This document shows, one piece after another, positions 1 to 12,092 of a DNA stretch of 64,000 nt. Positions within the stretch are counted from its first letter, which is position 1. Every line of letters begins with the position of its first letter. The stretch is from Cephalotrichum gorgonifer (Eukaryota; Ascomycota; Sordariomycetes; Microascales; Microascaceae), in NCBI GenBank assembly GCA_900312665.1, contig ONZQ02000003.1:3028288-3092287 (forward strand), read 5' to 3'. The position numbers and the translations under genes were made by a program. The notes under the pieces are model-generated. The model saw nothing but the letters and a program-made list of their open reading frames with translations. It searched no databases and was not told the origin of the DNA.

Positions 1-183
1 CATATCCATGCACGTGATCTTATGCAGCCAGAGCCCTCTCGTTTCTCCTCCTCCGTCATCATCAGCGTTCTTCTTGCCTTCATCACCATCCATCACTACC
101 CGCTTATCCGTGTAACCTCGGAAAACCGTCCAGACTGTTCGTGCCCGATACAGACTTTCCCCTATCACTTCTCTCCGCAACCA

Positions 184-1017
184 ATGGATAAGCCGACAAT
201 CTTGATTGTGCCGGGGGGCTTCAGCCTGCCTGACCTGTACAGTGAGGTCATCGCCCATGTCTCGAGAGAGGGATACACCATTGAGGCTCTTCACCTTCCT
301 AGCGTAGGCTACAAAACCAACGTTCCGGGTACCATGCAAGATGACGCAGCTTTCATCGCCTCAGAGATCACAAAGCACTCAGACAAAGGCAACGACGTCA
401 TACTAATCGGCCACTCCTACGGCGGCCTGCCTGCCACAGAAAGCACAAAAGGACTCAGCAAATCACACAGACAGCAACAGGGCAACACGGGAGGCCTTGT
501 GAGACTGGCTTATATTTCATCCATCATTCTCCCAGTTGGAGAATTCGATGCCAGCGTTATTATGCCGGATAATATGCTTCCCCGAGCCCCTCCATTCGAG
601 ATTAGGTTTGATGTCCGTCTCACGTCATCATACTGGTCTGTCCGGGGTTAACGTAAATTATAGGATGACGGATGGCTGCATCAGGGTGACATCTCGGTTA
701 CTGCTTCCAATGTCTTCAATGACCTGCCGAAGGAGGAGGGCGAGAAGTGGGCAAAGATGAGTACTCGACATTCAGGCTCTACGTTCCCTGCTAGTCTGAG
801 CCATGCCGGGTTCAAAGATGTGCCGGTTTCGTATTTGGTGTGTACGAAGGACCTTGCGCAGGAGCCCGAGCTTCAGAGAGCGAGCATTGCGATGATGGAA
901 GGGCAAATCGGTGGCAAGATTGATGTTACAGAAATCAAATCTGGGCATGCGCCAAATGCATCTCGGCCAAGGGAAGTGGCAGATTGGATCATCTCCATCG
1001 CCAAGCAGTCAACATGA
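184..1017 (+). CDS. alpha/beta hydrolase (AB_hydrolase_6-like)
   Basis: Predicted exons 184-612 and 664-1017 (260 aa); the 51-nt intron has donor GTCCGT, a TTAAC branch and acceptor TATAG, and removes an in-frame TAA. The N-terminus TILIVPGGF is the first strand and oxyanion loop of the fold. GHSYGG at about residues 76-81 carries the nucleophile Ser78. A late His sits in SGHAPN near the C-terminus. This matches small cytosolic fungal esterase-like hydrolases (salicylate-esterase/MES type). An upstream in-frame ATG at 22 would add 54 residues with a hydrophobic stretch; I prefer 184 because the conserved fold begins immediately after it. The substrate cannot be read from sequence. The donor is non-canonical, so the exact splice site is less sure than the family. 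Confidence 0.8.
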
Positions 1018-3201
1018 ATGTCGACTCCATTTTGGCAATATCTCGAATTGCATGAAACATGACGCTTTATAAGCCACAGCCTCCCAACCAATTCCAGTAT
1101 ATCTTTTCTCGGCAATCCCCGCATAGTCATGAACTCCTATATCAATGTACTCCCGTCATCCCGTCCGTCAGCTAGTAAGTGTTTCCCAGCTTGTAGCGTA
1201 CCATGGCATTGGGAAACCTAGAACTCTCCTTTTCTTCCTCGGTTTAACTAACTCGCCGTCGACGCCACCAACCCTGCTATTCTCTGGCCGGTACTACAAT
1301 ACTACGAGTCGTGTCCTCTTCGCGAATGACCGCGCTCTCGTCTAGTAGTCTCTCCTTATCACCGGGGCTTATGCTGCTGTAGGACCCGGCCATCATTACG
1401 TGCTACTTTGGGGGCGGGTTTCGCGTGGTTTGGTGTTAATGGCCTAGATTAATGGAAGGTTGGCACCAGCCTTAGCTTTGTGGGGCTTATCGCCTATCAT
1501 CTTTCCCTGCCCTGCTGAACTGCTGCATTCCCACCTCTAGCGTGTAGCTTAAAGATGGACGGTGCAGGGGTATGAAGGCAGCATCATCGCCGCCCAAGAT
1601 CAAGAGCATCGCGGTGAGTCCTGAAGGAGACGGTTTAGCAGTGGGTCGTTCTACGTCCGATCTATAGCTACAACAGTAATCCTCATCATCGTGGCTAATG
1701 CCAAAGTCGATGATATCGCCAAGAACGGTTTGCCTCCTAGCGCTGTTTGAAACGGCGCTTTTTCTTGCAGCAGAGTCCTGCGGGTAGTTGATGTTCACTG
1801 TGAGCCCCTGGGACGTGCATGAGGCAATTAGGCACATCCTGCAACTCAGCCCGAGCCGTATCTGCCTGGCTAGATTATCTTCGCTCATTGATTCGTCCAA
1901 TACCACCATCACCATCATCGCTAACAATGTGGCAGTAGGCGAATCTCACCTGTTGCAGTCAAGGGCTTGGCGTGGAACTCGGAAAATGCACGGATAACTC
2001 GGCCAGAGTATTACGGGTGTTGCTCAACTTGCGAGAGATTACTTGGGGTTACCAAGAAATAAATTCGTCACCGAGGACTAACAGAACTAACATAACGGCA
2101 TCTGTGCAAACTAGCAACCACGACAGATCGAGTACGAGCATTGACCAACCACCTATTAGGCGTACCCCACGTACTCGTACATCGTCCCCAAAGTGGTTAT
2201 GTCGCATGCTTTAGCGTATGACGGATAGACAGGAGGGCTGCCTTAATAGGCAGCTGTGAGTACAGGGCGCAATCTTAACCAGGTTGCCACGCTAGACTGT
2301 GAGTGGAGCTGCTGCAAATAGCGTAGAACGCCTGGAAGAGGGGATGTTCTAAAGAGGAAGGCGCTCACTTCTCGACCCTGGTGCCAAGTAAAGTCACAGC
2401 TGAAGATTGGTCACATCGACTTCTGGGGACCAGCTTCCAGGTAGATCACGGATAGATCCGCAGCGGTAGTTACTCCAACCGCTAATTAAACGGGACCCAA
2501 ATCACATGCTATTTGTTTCAAGAAACGCCTTCCATAAACATACTACTCAGGCCACGCCCTTAATCTGCCGATCATGTTACACGCGAATGGGGGAGTGAAA
2601 TTAGGTGGTGTTGGCATCAACCCGCCTTTTGGCGTTGGCGCCGTTGGGCGATGTGATCGACAACGATTGTCTTGGCAAAGTACGGCATGCGGAATGTTTT
2701 CCGCCCAGGATACGGATCTCAGGAACCATCTCTAGCTTGGAACAATATGACCTGCGTCGGCGACTTCCAGGCAAACAAGGCGTCTCGAATCCAAGCTGCT
2801 CCCAGCCTGAGTATATCTTGCCCATGATAGATGGACTTGAGATCCAATTATCTCTCCGAATGCAAGCACGAGGAACTGCATAAGCGCTCCTGGATAGGGC
2901 AGGTAGCAGGTATCCACATTTAATCCTCATAATCAATTGCAGATCGGCATCCGAGGTCCATCAGGGGATCTAGCCTTGTTAGGGAAGTCTTGTTAGGCAT
3001 GGCAGTGAAATGGAACCCACCCCTCTCTTGTTGTAGATATGGTGCATAACCGGAGGCCTACTCCGTAAAATATAAAGGAATCAAGAATCTCCCGAAGGAT
3101 AGATTCGTTTACTTCCTGCTCCTCGTGTCAATCGCTCCTGACTCCTCACGAATTAACCCCATCTCGTCAAACTACGCAACGTCTGTCTGCTCGCCGCAAT
3201 C
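1018..3201. other. 2.2-kb gap without a recognised gene
   Basis: Several short open frames exist on both strands (for example 1487-1927 minus and 2601-2936 minus), but none shows a domain, signal peptide or convincing splice pattern. The stretch 1571-1790 (+) reads like degraded coding sequence interrupted by stops. The last 150 bases should hold the promoter and leader of the lysozyme gene. Confidence 0.4.
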
Positions 3202-3883
3202 ATGCAGCTCAAGTCTACCCTCCTCTTCCTTGCGGCTTCATCCACCGCTACTGCAGCTTGCATTGGCCCAGCCGTCAATCAAGCTACCCTTGACCTAGTC
3301 AAGGAGTTCGAGGGCTGGTACCCTAACATCTGTATGTAGAGCATCCTTGTTTGACAGAAGGGAGGAAAGACAAGAAGCTAAATATTTCTAGACAAGGACC
3401 CGGTGGGGTTGCCAACCGTGGGCTACGGACATCTCTGCTCCGACTCGACTTGCTCGGATGTCCCCTACCCGATCCCCCTTTCCACGACTAACGGCCAGAA
3501 GCTCCTACAAAGCGACATCAAAGTATGTACATTCCATACTTTTGAGAGGGGTCTCTTAGTGCACTGTTAACCTCTGTTATCTACTCTAGGTTGCCCAGCA
3601 GTGCATTACCCTGGCTACCGCGTCGAGCGTCGTCCTCAACGCTAACCAATACGGCGCACTCGTGAGCTGGGGCTTCAACGTTGGCTGTGGAAACGTCAGG
3701 AGCTCCACGCTCATCAAGCGACTGAACGCTGGTGGGGCTACCAACACTGTCATCGCCGAGGAGCTGCCTAAGTGGAACAAGGGAGGTGGTGTTGTCCTGC
3801 CCGGGCTGACCAGGCGCCGGGCTGCTGAGGTCGCGCTGGCCAAGACTGCGACAAGCGTCGGTGCTCTCCCCGTTGGCTGCTAG
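3202..3883 (+). CDS. secreted GH24 (phage-type) lysozyme
   Basis: Exons 3202-3331, 3392-3522 and 3590-3883 give 184 aa; both introns start GTATGT and keep frame. Residues 1-19 form a signal peptide ending TATAA, so the enzyme should be secreted. The mature protein shows the T4-lysozyme-type catalytic arrangement: Glu37 in FEGWY, Asp46 in YKDPVG and Thr52 in PTVGYGH. These correspond to the Glu/Asp/Thr set of glycoside hydrolase family 24, which cleaves the beta-1,4 bond between MurNAc and GlcNAc in bacterial peptidoglycan. The C-terminal half (SWGFNVGCGN, LPGLTRRRAAE) matches the family ending. Two introns and a eukaryotic signal show it is domesticated in the fungus; the family is best known from phages and bacteria, so ancient horizontal transfer is likely. 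Probable role: antibacterial defence or feeding on bacteria. Confidence 0.93.
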
Positions 3884-4785
3884 ACAGGAATATTTAGTTC
3901 CATATGCTCTCCGTCGTTTTGTGCCTGAATTTACAATCTTTTCAAAACCCCGCCTATGAGACCGTTAGAGAAGGCTATAGTTTCATTCTGCGCGGCACAA
4001 ACATCTGCTATTCCTTAGCAACCCCTCTTATGCCGTAATAGCGGTGGCTCTTATCAGTTGTGAGCTAATCGGCGAAAGTTTCCATGAGCTTGCCGCGGAA
4101 TAGTGGCTAGTGCTACTTACCTTCCGAATAAGGACAAACCGCCGACTTCTATCAGGTAACAACGGATACGCTCTATGCGGGGTCGACATTCCGCACGTCA
4201 ATATCCTTCCCGTTCCTTAGCACCACGGTTTTGCTACATGGCCCTCGTAGTTGCAATTCCTGAAATAAGCGCTCGTGACCTGCAGCCATCTATTATTCGC
4301 ATCTCCTTTGCCATTTATATAATCAAGTGGTAACAGGACATGTCAAAGCCTAGAAGGTCGATATTAACTGCAGCGATAGATTCTAGTAAGCTGCTCACTA
4401 GTCAACAAAGTTAACCGAATACAAAAGTAAAAGCAAAGGAAACATGCATTGAATGTCGGTAGCGGGAAATACCAGGAATGTTGATATCTACCAGCGCAGT
4501 GTGGGTTGACTGGTATTACTTGCGTGTAATCCTTTAGGCACCCGTTTAAGTCATGGTGTAGGATCATCGACCCCGCTCCATCACCCCAATACCAGACTAT
4601 TATATATGAAAAAAGTCAGACCAGTTTGTCCAACATGGTCGTCTGACATCTTTCCCTACCAACTATCTCCCTCAGGCCCAAACAGTTACCGCAGCGTGGA
4701 CTTTTTTACCATAAACCCAGAAAACGGAACATATTCGTTGTTCAACCTCAAATCTCTGAAGATCAACCAGGCACTCCCAGCTCTC
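3884..4785. other. 0.9-kb intergenic region
   Basis: No gene is supported. The open frame of the next gene extends upstream to an ATG at 4606, but the conserved GNAT sequence begins only at 4786, so 4606-4785 is read here as leader. Confidence 0.4.
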
Positions 4786-5391
4786 ATGGATCTCAAGCTT
4801 AGACTCGCGACCCTGGACGATGTCGAAGCTTTGTGCAAGACTTTCTTCTCCGGATTCGCAGATAACTTGATCGCCAAGTATGCCTTCCCACCGACCTCGG
4901 CTGACGTGTGGGATTTCTGGCGCCAAGTCATGGCTCATGATATTGGAGACACAAACATGCACGTTGTTGTTGTGGATGATGTATCTACAACCCCGCCAAC
5001 TTTGCTCGCATTTGGAAAGTGGAAGGTTGTACAGGCTGAAGTAGACCTTCCACCTCCACCAACGAAGTGGCCGGAGGGGGGAGATCAAGAACTGGCTGCT
5101 GCATTTTTCGGCAACGTATGGAAGAAGCACGTGGAAATTATGAGCGGTCGACCTCACTGGTGTCTTGTCCTCCTATCGACTAGGAAGGAGTTCCAGAGGA
5201 TGGGAGCTGGGAATATCTTAGTGAAATGGGGCGTTGAAAAAGCCGATGCTGATGGCTGGGAGTGCTACTTGGGCTCATCGGTAGAAGCCAGGGGCTTGTA
5301 TGAGAAATATGGGTTCAAGGAGGTGGACAGCCTGACGTACTGCAATGGGGAGTTTTATCAGTCGCTTATGCGGCGGGATAAACGGCAATGA
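4786..5391 (+). CDS. GNAT-family N-acetyltransferase
   Basis: Single-exon frame, 201 aa from the ATG at 4786. The order of elements is GNAT: an N-terminal beta strand MDLKLRLATLDD, a central region, then motif A near the middle (LVLLSTRKEFQRMGAGN), in which Q-R-M-G-A-G is the acetyl-CoA pyrophosphate loop, followed by YLGSSVEARGLYEKYGF, the usual motif B with the Tyr that caps CoA. It should transfer an acetyl group from acetyl-CoA to an amine. Fungal members of this type are soluble and of unknown substrate. An upstream ATG (4606) in the same frame would add 60 residues without GNAT features. Confidence 0.85.
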   Translation: MDLKLRLATLDDVEALCKTFFSGFADNLIAKYAFPPTSADVWDFWRQVMAHDIGDTNMHVVVVDDVSTTPPTLLAFGKWKVVQAEVDLPPPPTKWPEGGDQELAAAFFGNVWKKHVEIMSGRPHWCLVLLSTRKEFQRMGAGNILVKWGVEKADADGWECYLGSSVEARGLYEKYGFKEVDSLTYCNGEFYQSLMRRDKRQ

Positions 5392-5687
5392 TGGCGCGGA
5401 TCGTCTAGTGTCTAGTCTGCAGCGAGGAGGGTTCTTGGTCAAACATATCGACAATGTCGACTAGTTCATGATAACTTTGACGTGGTCTGTTTGCCTTGGA
5501 GCAAATAAGTTACACATCTTCCAAATACTTCAAAAGCTAGATATTCTGATTTTACCGTGGCTGCTTCTATCGCCGTCTCTCCCACCCGCTTTTGCATGTC
5601 CACTCGTGTCCCGTCCCTTGGGCCGAGCCAGGGCTGGCCCTTAAAAAGCCGGGCATATAGCTCCCAAACGGGTCGAAATCTAGGCTC

Positions 5688-7405
5688 TCATACACTTCGT
5701 TTCCCCCTGCTCTCAAAAGGCAGCATTAGACTCAACACAACTAACAAGCCAAACAGACTCGCACAAACAAACAACGGCGCAGTTGTCTCTACGTTGGCGT
5801 AGCTCCCGACCAGGACCCCAAGGATTCCTCCGACCCTATTGAGAACCACACACAAGCCGTAGCCCGTGGCCCGATGCGCGCTTGGTAGGATCTCCGGAGT
5901 ATACGCATATATAGTGCCGTAGTAAATATTCGATGCAGCCGTAATCGCAGCGCTGACGCCCACGTTCTGTGCCGGCGTCTTGATCTGTGTATAGCCAAAC
6001 TGAAGAACCATGGTAATGAGCGCTCCCAACGCTAGCGTCCCTCTCCTCCCGAAAAGCTTCGTCTCGACTAAGACACCGGCGATGATGGGGCCGAATAAGC
6101 CTGAGACCTTGTTGATGGCATAGTTACGCCAGGTGATATAATTCGACGGCGGTCCTCTCACATTTGCTCCGCGAGAAGCGAGATAGTATGGTAAGAACAC
6201 GGAATAAAGAGGCGACACCATGCCGATGACGAACCAGTTCGCGAGAATCACGACCGTTGAATAAGCAAGCGGGCGGGTCTCGAAGAGACCCTCAAAATGC
6301 TTTCGCAGTCGGATAGCGGACCACCGTGAGTTTTCCGTGTGTAGAACCTTGCCTTTCACCTCTAAGTCCTCCAGTCGGAGGGAAAACGGGCGATTGTACG
6401 TCCTGGCGAGATCCTCAAGAACAGAATGGACCTCAGCATCGCGATTTTGGGTCAGGAGCCAGCGTGGGGTATGCTTCATACGGACGAAGAGCAGACGGGC
6501 GACGCTGAGCACAAGGACCAGAGAGCCGGCGGTAAAGTGCAGATACCTCCATCCCCAGTTCTCGGATCGGGGGCAGGTGGCTGGCGTGGCATCAGAGGGG
6601 CAGCTGAAGTTACTCATGAACGCCCATGCTAGCAGACCCGTGATGGTGTAGCCGACGGCCCACCAGATCGACATAAAAGTCACCAGCCAGGTATGGGTGA
6701 CGGGTAGGAACTCTAACAGGTTCGTTGCGTCGAGGACGTAGTTTCCACCCGCGCCGGCTGAATAGATAGCCACCCTACAAAGCAGGTTTAGCCTCTATGC
6801 TTCGTAGCGAATGGGGTGTAAGGGTTTCAATCTCAACCAGGTAAACTCACATGGCTGAAAAGGATATGTAGCCAGGCATACCACCTCCGATGAGGACGAA
6901 AGCAGCGCATACGAAGAGGCTGCTATTAAACGCCAACTTCCTGCCGATAATATCCGCTGTGAAGCCCCAGAACGCTGCACCAGCTAGTAGCCCGATCTGA
7001 GAGGCCAGCGCGACTCCAGCAATCTTCTTGTTCGGCCGGCCGAATTCTCGATCAACGGCCGGCTGGGCGATCGCGTTACAAACGATGAGCAGCTAGAAGC
7101 GCATGCAATCAGCTTGCGGGCCGAATGAACCCCGGGAGGATTGACAGGTTCCCTACCGAATCTACCGCGTACCCAAAGCCGTTGAAGAGGAACAGTTTCC
7201 ATTGGAATGGCGTCATTCCGATCTCGTCAATTGCGTTATTGACCAGAACCATCTTCTCGGCCAAGACGGGGTCGACCCGCGAGGTATCGTACACCTCATT
7301 ATTGAAAATGATGGTTTTCCCTGAGCTGGTATCAGGTTGATTCACCTCCCCGGTCACCTTTATCTCGTCATCAGTGTCAAGTTTTGGCACCTCACTTCCA
7401 GACAT
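5688..7405 (-). CDS. MFS transporter, sugar-porter-like
   Basis: Three exons on the minus strand: 7405-7157, 7092-6851 and 6774-5688 (525 aa). Splicing joins GYAVDS to LLIVCNAIAQ and restores the first membrane region. A hydrophilic N-tail is followed by about 12 hydrophobic segments. The loop ADIIGRK is the MFS motif-A region (D-x-x-G-R-K/R). A second loop with FGRRGTLALGA lies in the C-terminal half, and YTPEILPSAHRATGYGL is typical of the fungal branch related to organic-ion/sugar (SV2-like) carriers. It should sit in the plasma membrane and move a small solute by proton coupling. The substrate is not evident. It ends convergently about 300 bp from the acetyltransferase gene. Confidence 0.88.
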
Positions 7406-8039
7406 GTTGAAACGATCCGTTATTGACTATCGTGATGGGTAACAAATTCCGAAGGTATGAGAGTACATTTTAGAAGGAGTCTATCGACAACGACCGTGTC
7501 CATCTTGGAAATGGTGTGATATTAACCCCTACCCCCACGCCAGTTCTCTGCCCGCGTCAATAGAGAATAAAGGAAACACGCGTGACATATCAGCAAAATG
7601 GCGATCCCACGCCAGAGCAGGAACTTTCCGTCGGTCGCTGTCCAAGGTGTATGTTCATTAGTAACATATGCCAAGGCCTGCTGACATCAATGCCAACAAC
7701 TAACAAGATTGACCGGGAATTGTTGCTGGCGCGACCAGGATGTACTTGCAGAACCAATGAGCTGGTCCTTCGCGAGATAAGGTTGTCCCAATGAAGCAAC
7801 ACACTGAATCATGCCATGGACCCTGCGATGACGACACGGACGTGACGCCGTCCCATAACGCTATGGCGATGCGAGAAGGGTTTGACATCCCAATAGCAAG
7901 AGTGCTTCTCTTTACTTGATTTTATAATATGAAAGGGGATCTTGACGGATAGTAGGAAATATTGAGTCTCATCGGTGCCGTTGCTGTGCCTTACTACTGT
8001 AGATATTCCTATTTCCCGTACTATCTAGTGTCAGTCACC
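7406..8039. other. shared divergent promoter region
   Basis: 634 bp between the divergent transporter (minus) and dioxygenase (plus) genes. No gene or clear operator repeat was seen. The arrangement would allow joint control of the two. Confidence 0.4.
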
Positions 8040-9277
8040 ATGTCATTTCCTCACACTGGCCTCACCGAGAAGGTCCTGGCATACAGGCCACCCCACCCAC
8101 CAGTAGAAGAGCTGGAGCCCCCGAAAGACCGAGCCTTCTTCGCGGATCAGACAAAGAAAAATATCCTAGGCGCAGCTACCAAGGTCAAGCACCTCACACC
8201 CTATATCGGGACGGAGCTTGAGGGCGTTCAGCTTAGCCAACTGACGGACGCACAAAAAGATGATCTTGCGCTCTTAGTCGCCGAGAGAGGTGTCGTGTTT
8301 CTCCGGGACCAGGATATCACACTCGAGCAGCAGCATGATCTCACAAAGTACTACGGCATACAGGATCGGGATCCTAACCAGGTCGACCCCCGCCATGTCA
8401 CTATTCTGGGCCGAGATGAGTCCGTTCATGCCCTCCCTTGACCTCACACCAAAACGTGCCTAAGTATGTTCAGAGCATTGGACAGCAACAACTAACATAC
8501 ACTTACTAGCGACATTCGTGCTTTCGCTAGCTACGGCGGTGACTTCCACTCCGACCACTCTTTCGAGCAAAACCCACCAGCCTACACCCTCCTTCGCCTT
8601 ATACGAACGCCTGAAACCGGCGGCGACACGATTTTCACCTCCCAGACCGCCCTCTACGACAAGCTTAGTCTATCCTTCCAGGCACTATTCGAAGGTCTTA
8701 GGGGGCTGCACTCCTCAGAACATGGTTACATCAACAGTATCAACAGGGGTGTGGGGCCATTCCGGGGCCCGGTCCGGCGTGAACACCCTCTTGTACGCAC
8801 CCACCCAGTGACTCGTGTCAAGTCTCTATTCTATAACCCTTCTTTCGTGACCCACCTTGAGGGTCTTAAAGGAGCTGAGGCATTACACACTCTCAGCTTT
8901 TTGCGTGAGTAAGTTAAGCATATTCTCCATAGTCTCTTCAGAGAGTGCCTAGCTACTGTATAAACACTTTCTCATGTTATATTCCTAGCCACCTCCACAC
9001 GGCCGATGACCTTACCGTTCGATGGAAATGGGAGCCCGGGAGCGTGGCATTCTGGGATAATCGGGTTGTAGCACACCGAGCTGTGCCTGGTGGGTATAAC
9101 CCCCAGGAGAGGGAGGGGAAGCGTACCGCGATTTATGGCGAGAAGCCATTCTTCGATGCGGAAAATAGTGTGAGTCTTAGCGAGTGGAGACGACTACAAG
9201 GCTTGGGTGGTAAGGAGATAGGCGCCAGCCAGGTTAATGGTAGCGGTGGAGACCACGATGTAGGGAAGGATGAGTGA
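8040..9277 (+). pseudogene. TauD/TfdA-family Fe(II)/2-oxoglutarate dioxygenase, frame broken
   Basis: Three exons are recognisable: 8040-8463, 8510-8908 and 8989-9277. Introns start GTATGT and GTAAGT, and the first has an ideal CTAAC branch. The protein is the fungal sulfonate/alpha-ketoglutarate dioxygenase type. FHSDHSFE supplies the His-x-Asp iron ligands, and DNRVVAHRAVPG supplies the distal His plus the 2-oxoglutarate-binding region. Exon 1 ends prematurely: an in-frame TGA at 8439-8441 follows DESVHALP. The frame needed to join exon 2 (HQNVP then NDIRAF) is shifted by one base, as if one base were lost in the run at 8431-8440. Everything else is intact, so this is either a very recent pseudogene or a one-base sequence error. 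Intact relatives release sulfite or oxidise a small acid. Confidence 0.8.
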
Positions 9278-9851
9278 GAGATCGATCTAGTGGTGGTTGT
9301 TGATGACTTAGGGAAGCTATTTCTCGTCTTTTGCAATCTGGTACCGACTTCACTGCAGAGGTTTACGACAGAAGTGCAAACTTCGTGCCCCTTGGGTAAA
9401 CTTATTTCCGTCGAATTGACTATCAGCAACTCTAAAAGCCCTCATTCGTTCTCGTGGTGTCTTCGACCCGAGGATTTTATGACTCTAGGACATATCCATG
9501 GGCCAGCCCTGTTCCTGCCCCCTGAGCTAGTTAAGGTAAAAGGCTAGGACCTGTTTTTAGCGCTAATAGCTCACTTTATTCATATTCTTGACATGACGTA
9601 TTTGGGTACGTAAGACCGTCCGCTCGGGTTTTCGGGTTTATGTTTCGCATGCGAGCGAATAATAATGACCAGACTGGGTGGGCGGTGGGGCCTGGGTATC
9701 CGGCAAGCTGTGGCGCATCGGAGGCCGAGTTAAAGCCTGGTTCTGCACCGTACTGGGTATGACGAGCGGACTAGCCCCACCCCCTTGTCCACCCTAATGA
9801 TGACTACTAAAGCACGCCCACGCCAATTGCCAAAGCTACTCCGTACGAGTA
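9278..9851. other. 574-bp intergenic region
   Basis: No supported gene. It should hold the 3' end of the dioxygenase transcript and the promoter of the MFS gene at 9852. Confidence 0.35.
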
Positions 9852-11530
9852 ATGCCGACTGAACATACAATAACGACAGATGACAACATGACCAACACGC
9901 GGGCCGCTACCCTACGGAGGGTCCTTGAGGAGCTCGGGTTGGTCTCTCTATACCAATCTACGCTCGATGTGAAGATTTTATGCCTCCAGCGCTTCGTGCG
10001 CCTGTTCGCATACGGCGCTTCAACGCTTGTCCTTGTTTCTTTCCTTCGGGAGCTGAATATCTCGCCGACTCACATCGGCCTTTTCATGACCCTGACTCTA
10101 GCCGGGGATGTGGCAATCAGTTTTATCCTCGCTGTCTTCGCCGATGGTGTTGGCCGCAGGTCTATCCTTGCTCTTGGCGCCATCCTCATGGTCGGCAGCG
10201 GCGTCGCGTTCGCTCTTTGTAGTGACTACTGGGTGCTGCTAGCGGCTGCGATCCTTGGTGTTGTCAGTCCCAGGTATGCACCGACATGATTGGACCTTTG
10301 ATTTCTGAAAGATTGTGTAGGTTTATTATGCTAACTCTGGGCTTTTGTAGTGGGAACGAGGTTGGTCCTTTTCGAGCGATTGAGGAAAGCGTCGTTGCCC
10401 ATCTCACCGACGCGGCCAAGAGAAGTGACGTGTATGCCTGGTATAGCCTCTCCGGTAGCTTGGGGACGGCTTTCGGCATGATGACGTGTGGCTGGGTTAT
10501 CCAACGATTGAATGATAGCTTAAGCTGGGAACCTGTCGAGATATATCGACTAGTCTTCTACGGTTATGCCGCGGCCGGTATCCTGAAAACCATACTCGTC
10601 TTCATGCTTAGCGACGCCGTGGAGCTAGAGCCACGCCCAAGGAACGACACGCCAGCCCCTTCTGCCGCAAATGGCGATGAAACGGCGCCCCTTATACCAG
10701 GCGACAGATCCCAGGAGGAGTCGACCAGAAAGCACCCGAAACGGACTTGGCTGCCAAACATTAGCAAGCAAAGTGTCTCGGTCGCCTCCACCCTCTGCCT
10801 CCTCTTTGCGTTGGACAGCTTTGCCTCGGGTATCGCCTCTATGTATGTATTCCCGGGAGTGTCTCATCCAAGTTTCAGTGAGATTAACCACGAAATAGGT
10901 CATGGATCACATACTTCTTCAAATCACGCTATAATATCAAGGAGGGAAAGCTGGGGTCTCTCTTCTTTGTTACCAGCATCATCGCTGCTGCTTCTATGCT
11001 CGTTGCCTCTTCCCTGGCCAAGCGGTTCGGAGATGTCAAGGTAAGACGACATAATATCTCGGTACTATCGAGAGGATTCTCGGGTAGTCTAACCCTCTTT
11101 CTCTGAACGGTATCATGCTAACCGCCCACGCGTGCAGACCATGGTTTTCACTCACTTGCCCTCGGCGATATTCCTGGCACTCATCCCGGTCCCAGGCGAA
11201 GTCCATGGGTCGATCGTCTTCCTGATTCTGCGTTCCTGCACACAGTCCATGGATGTGGCACCACGCTCCGCATTCCTTGCCGCTATCCTTCTACCTGAGG
11301 AGCGTACCGTGGTGATGGGTCTTGTCAACGTCGCCAAGACAACTTCGCAAACCCTTGGGCCTCTCATCACCGGCGTTCTGGCCGATTCGAATGCCCTCTG
11401 GGTCGCTTTCATTGTGGCCGGAAGTCTTAAAGCCTGCTATGATTTGGGTCTCCTGGCCTTGTTCAAAAACCATGAGCGAGATCGGGCTCACGAGGTTCGC
11501 GACGATCAAGAGGCACGGCATGCTGGCTGA
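9852..11530 (+). CDS. MFS transporter (drug/solute:proton antiporter type)
   Basis: Four exons: 9852-10273, 10351-10842, 10899-11040 and 11138-11530, keeping one frame of 482 aa. The N-half loop FADGVGRRS is the MFS motif A (D-G-x-G-R-R). A long hydrophilic central loop rich in Pro, Asp and Lys (about residues 240-300) separates the two six-helix halves. The C-half contains RSAFLAAILLPEERTVVMGLVN, a stretch typical of fungal YcaD/efflux-like MFS proteins. It is likely a plasma- or vacuolar-membrane exporter. It is transcribed in the same direction as the neighbouring dioxygenase; whether they work together cannot be said. Confidence 0.88.
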
Positions 11531-12092
11531 GCTCGTACATGACTGTTGCTCGGTAGATAATCCAAACCAGAGGCTGGGCAGCGCCGTAGCCATCCGCAGA
11601 CCTTTAGTCCTTTGTAATCTTGCCAACTACTTCACTCCTGGCGCTGCGATAGGCTTCTTGCCTCACGAGCCTGGTTAATTTGTATGTAGGTCCAGCTACC
11701 ATCACGACCCACCCGTAAGCTTGGGCAGAGGTGATGCTCAGTGGAGACACCTAAACCAATCACATATTTTATCGAGAGCATCATGCATGCAACCCCCGCT
11801 TCACTCGGGCCTGCATGCACACAGCATGAGATCTCTCCTCTCCTGTTGGCTCTTACTCTGCATCAGCTTACTCACGTGTCTGGCTTCTGCCAGCTCAGCT
11901 TCTCGCAGCTTGTTACACGAACTGTAGGCAGCAGCGCCTCGAAGCACAGACCAAGGATACATATGAAATGTTCAATAACATCCAAGCCCCTCCCACATCT
12001 GATCCAATTTCTTTCCGCTGTTAGTTTCCGACGGTCAATAATATCGTGAAATCAACTCTATCGAACTCATTCGCGAGTACCTCTACGCAACG
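11531..12092. other. 562-bp intergenic region
   Basis: Only short chance frames. The region precedes the AAA ATPase gene and presumably contains its promoter. Confidence 0.35.

Noticed and set aside
1487..1927. 146-aa minus-strand frame
   Set aside because: No motif, low-complexity Met/Val start, no splice support; likely chance.
4606..4785. N-terminal extension of the acetyltransferase
   Set aside because: In frame but without GNAT or targeting features; the conserved protein starts at 4786.
7031..7042. TCGG-CCGG-CCGA as another operator
   Set aside because: Four-base spacer, itself palindromic, and inside a coding exon of an unrelated transporter.
9719..9729. TCGG-N3-CCGA upstream of the MFS gene at 9852
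   Set aside because: Spacer is three bases and it lies outside the cluster; not counted as an operator. A similar N3 case at 2943 was also dropped.
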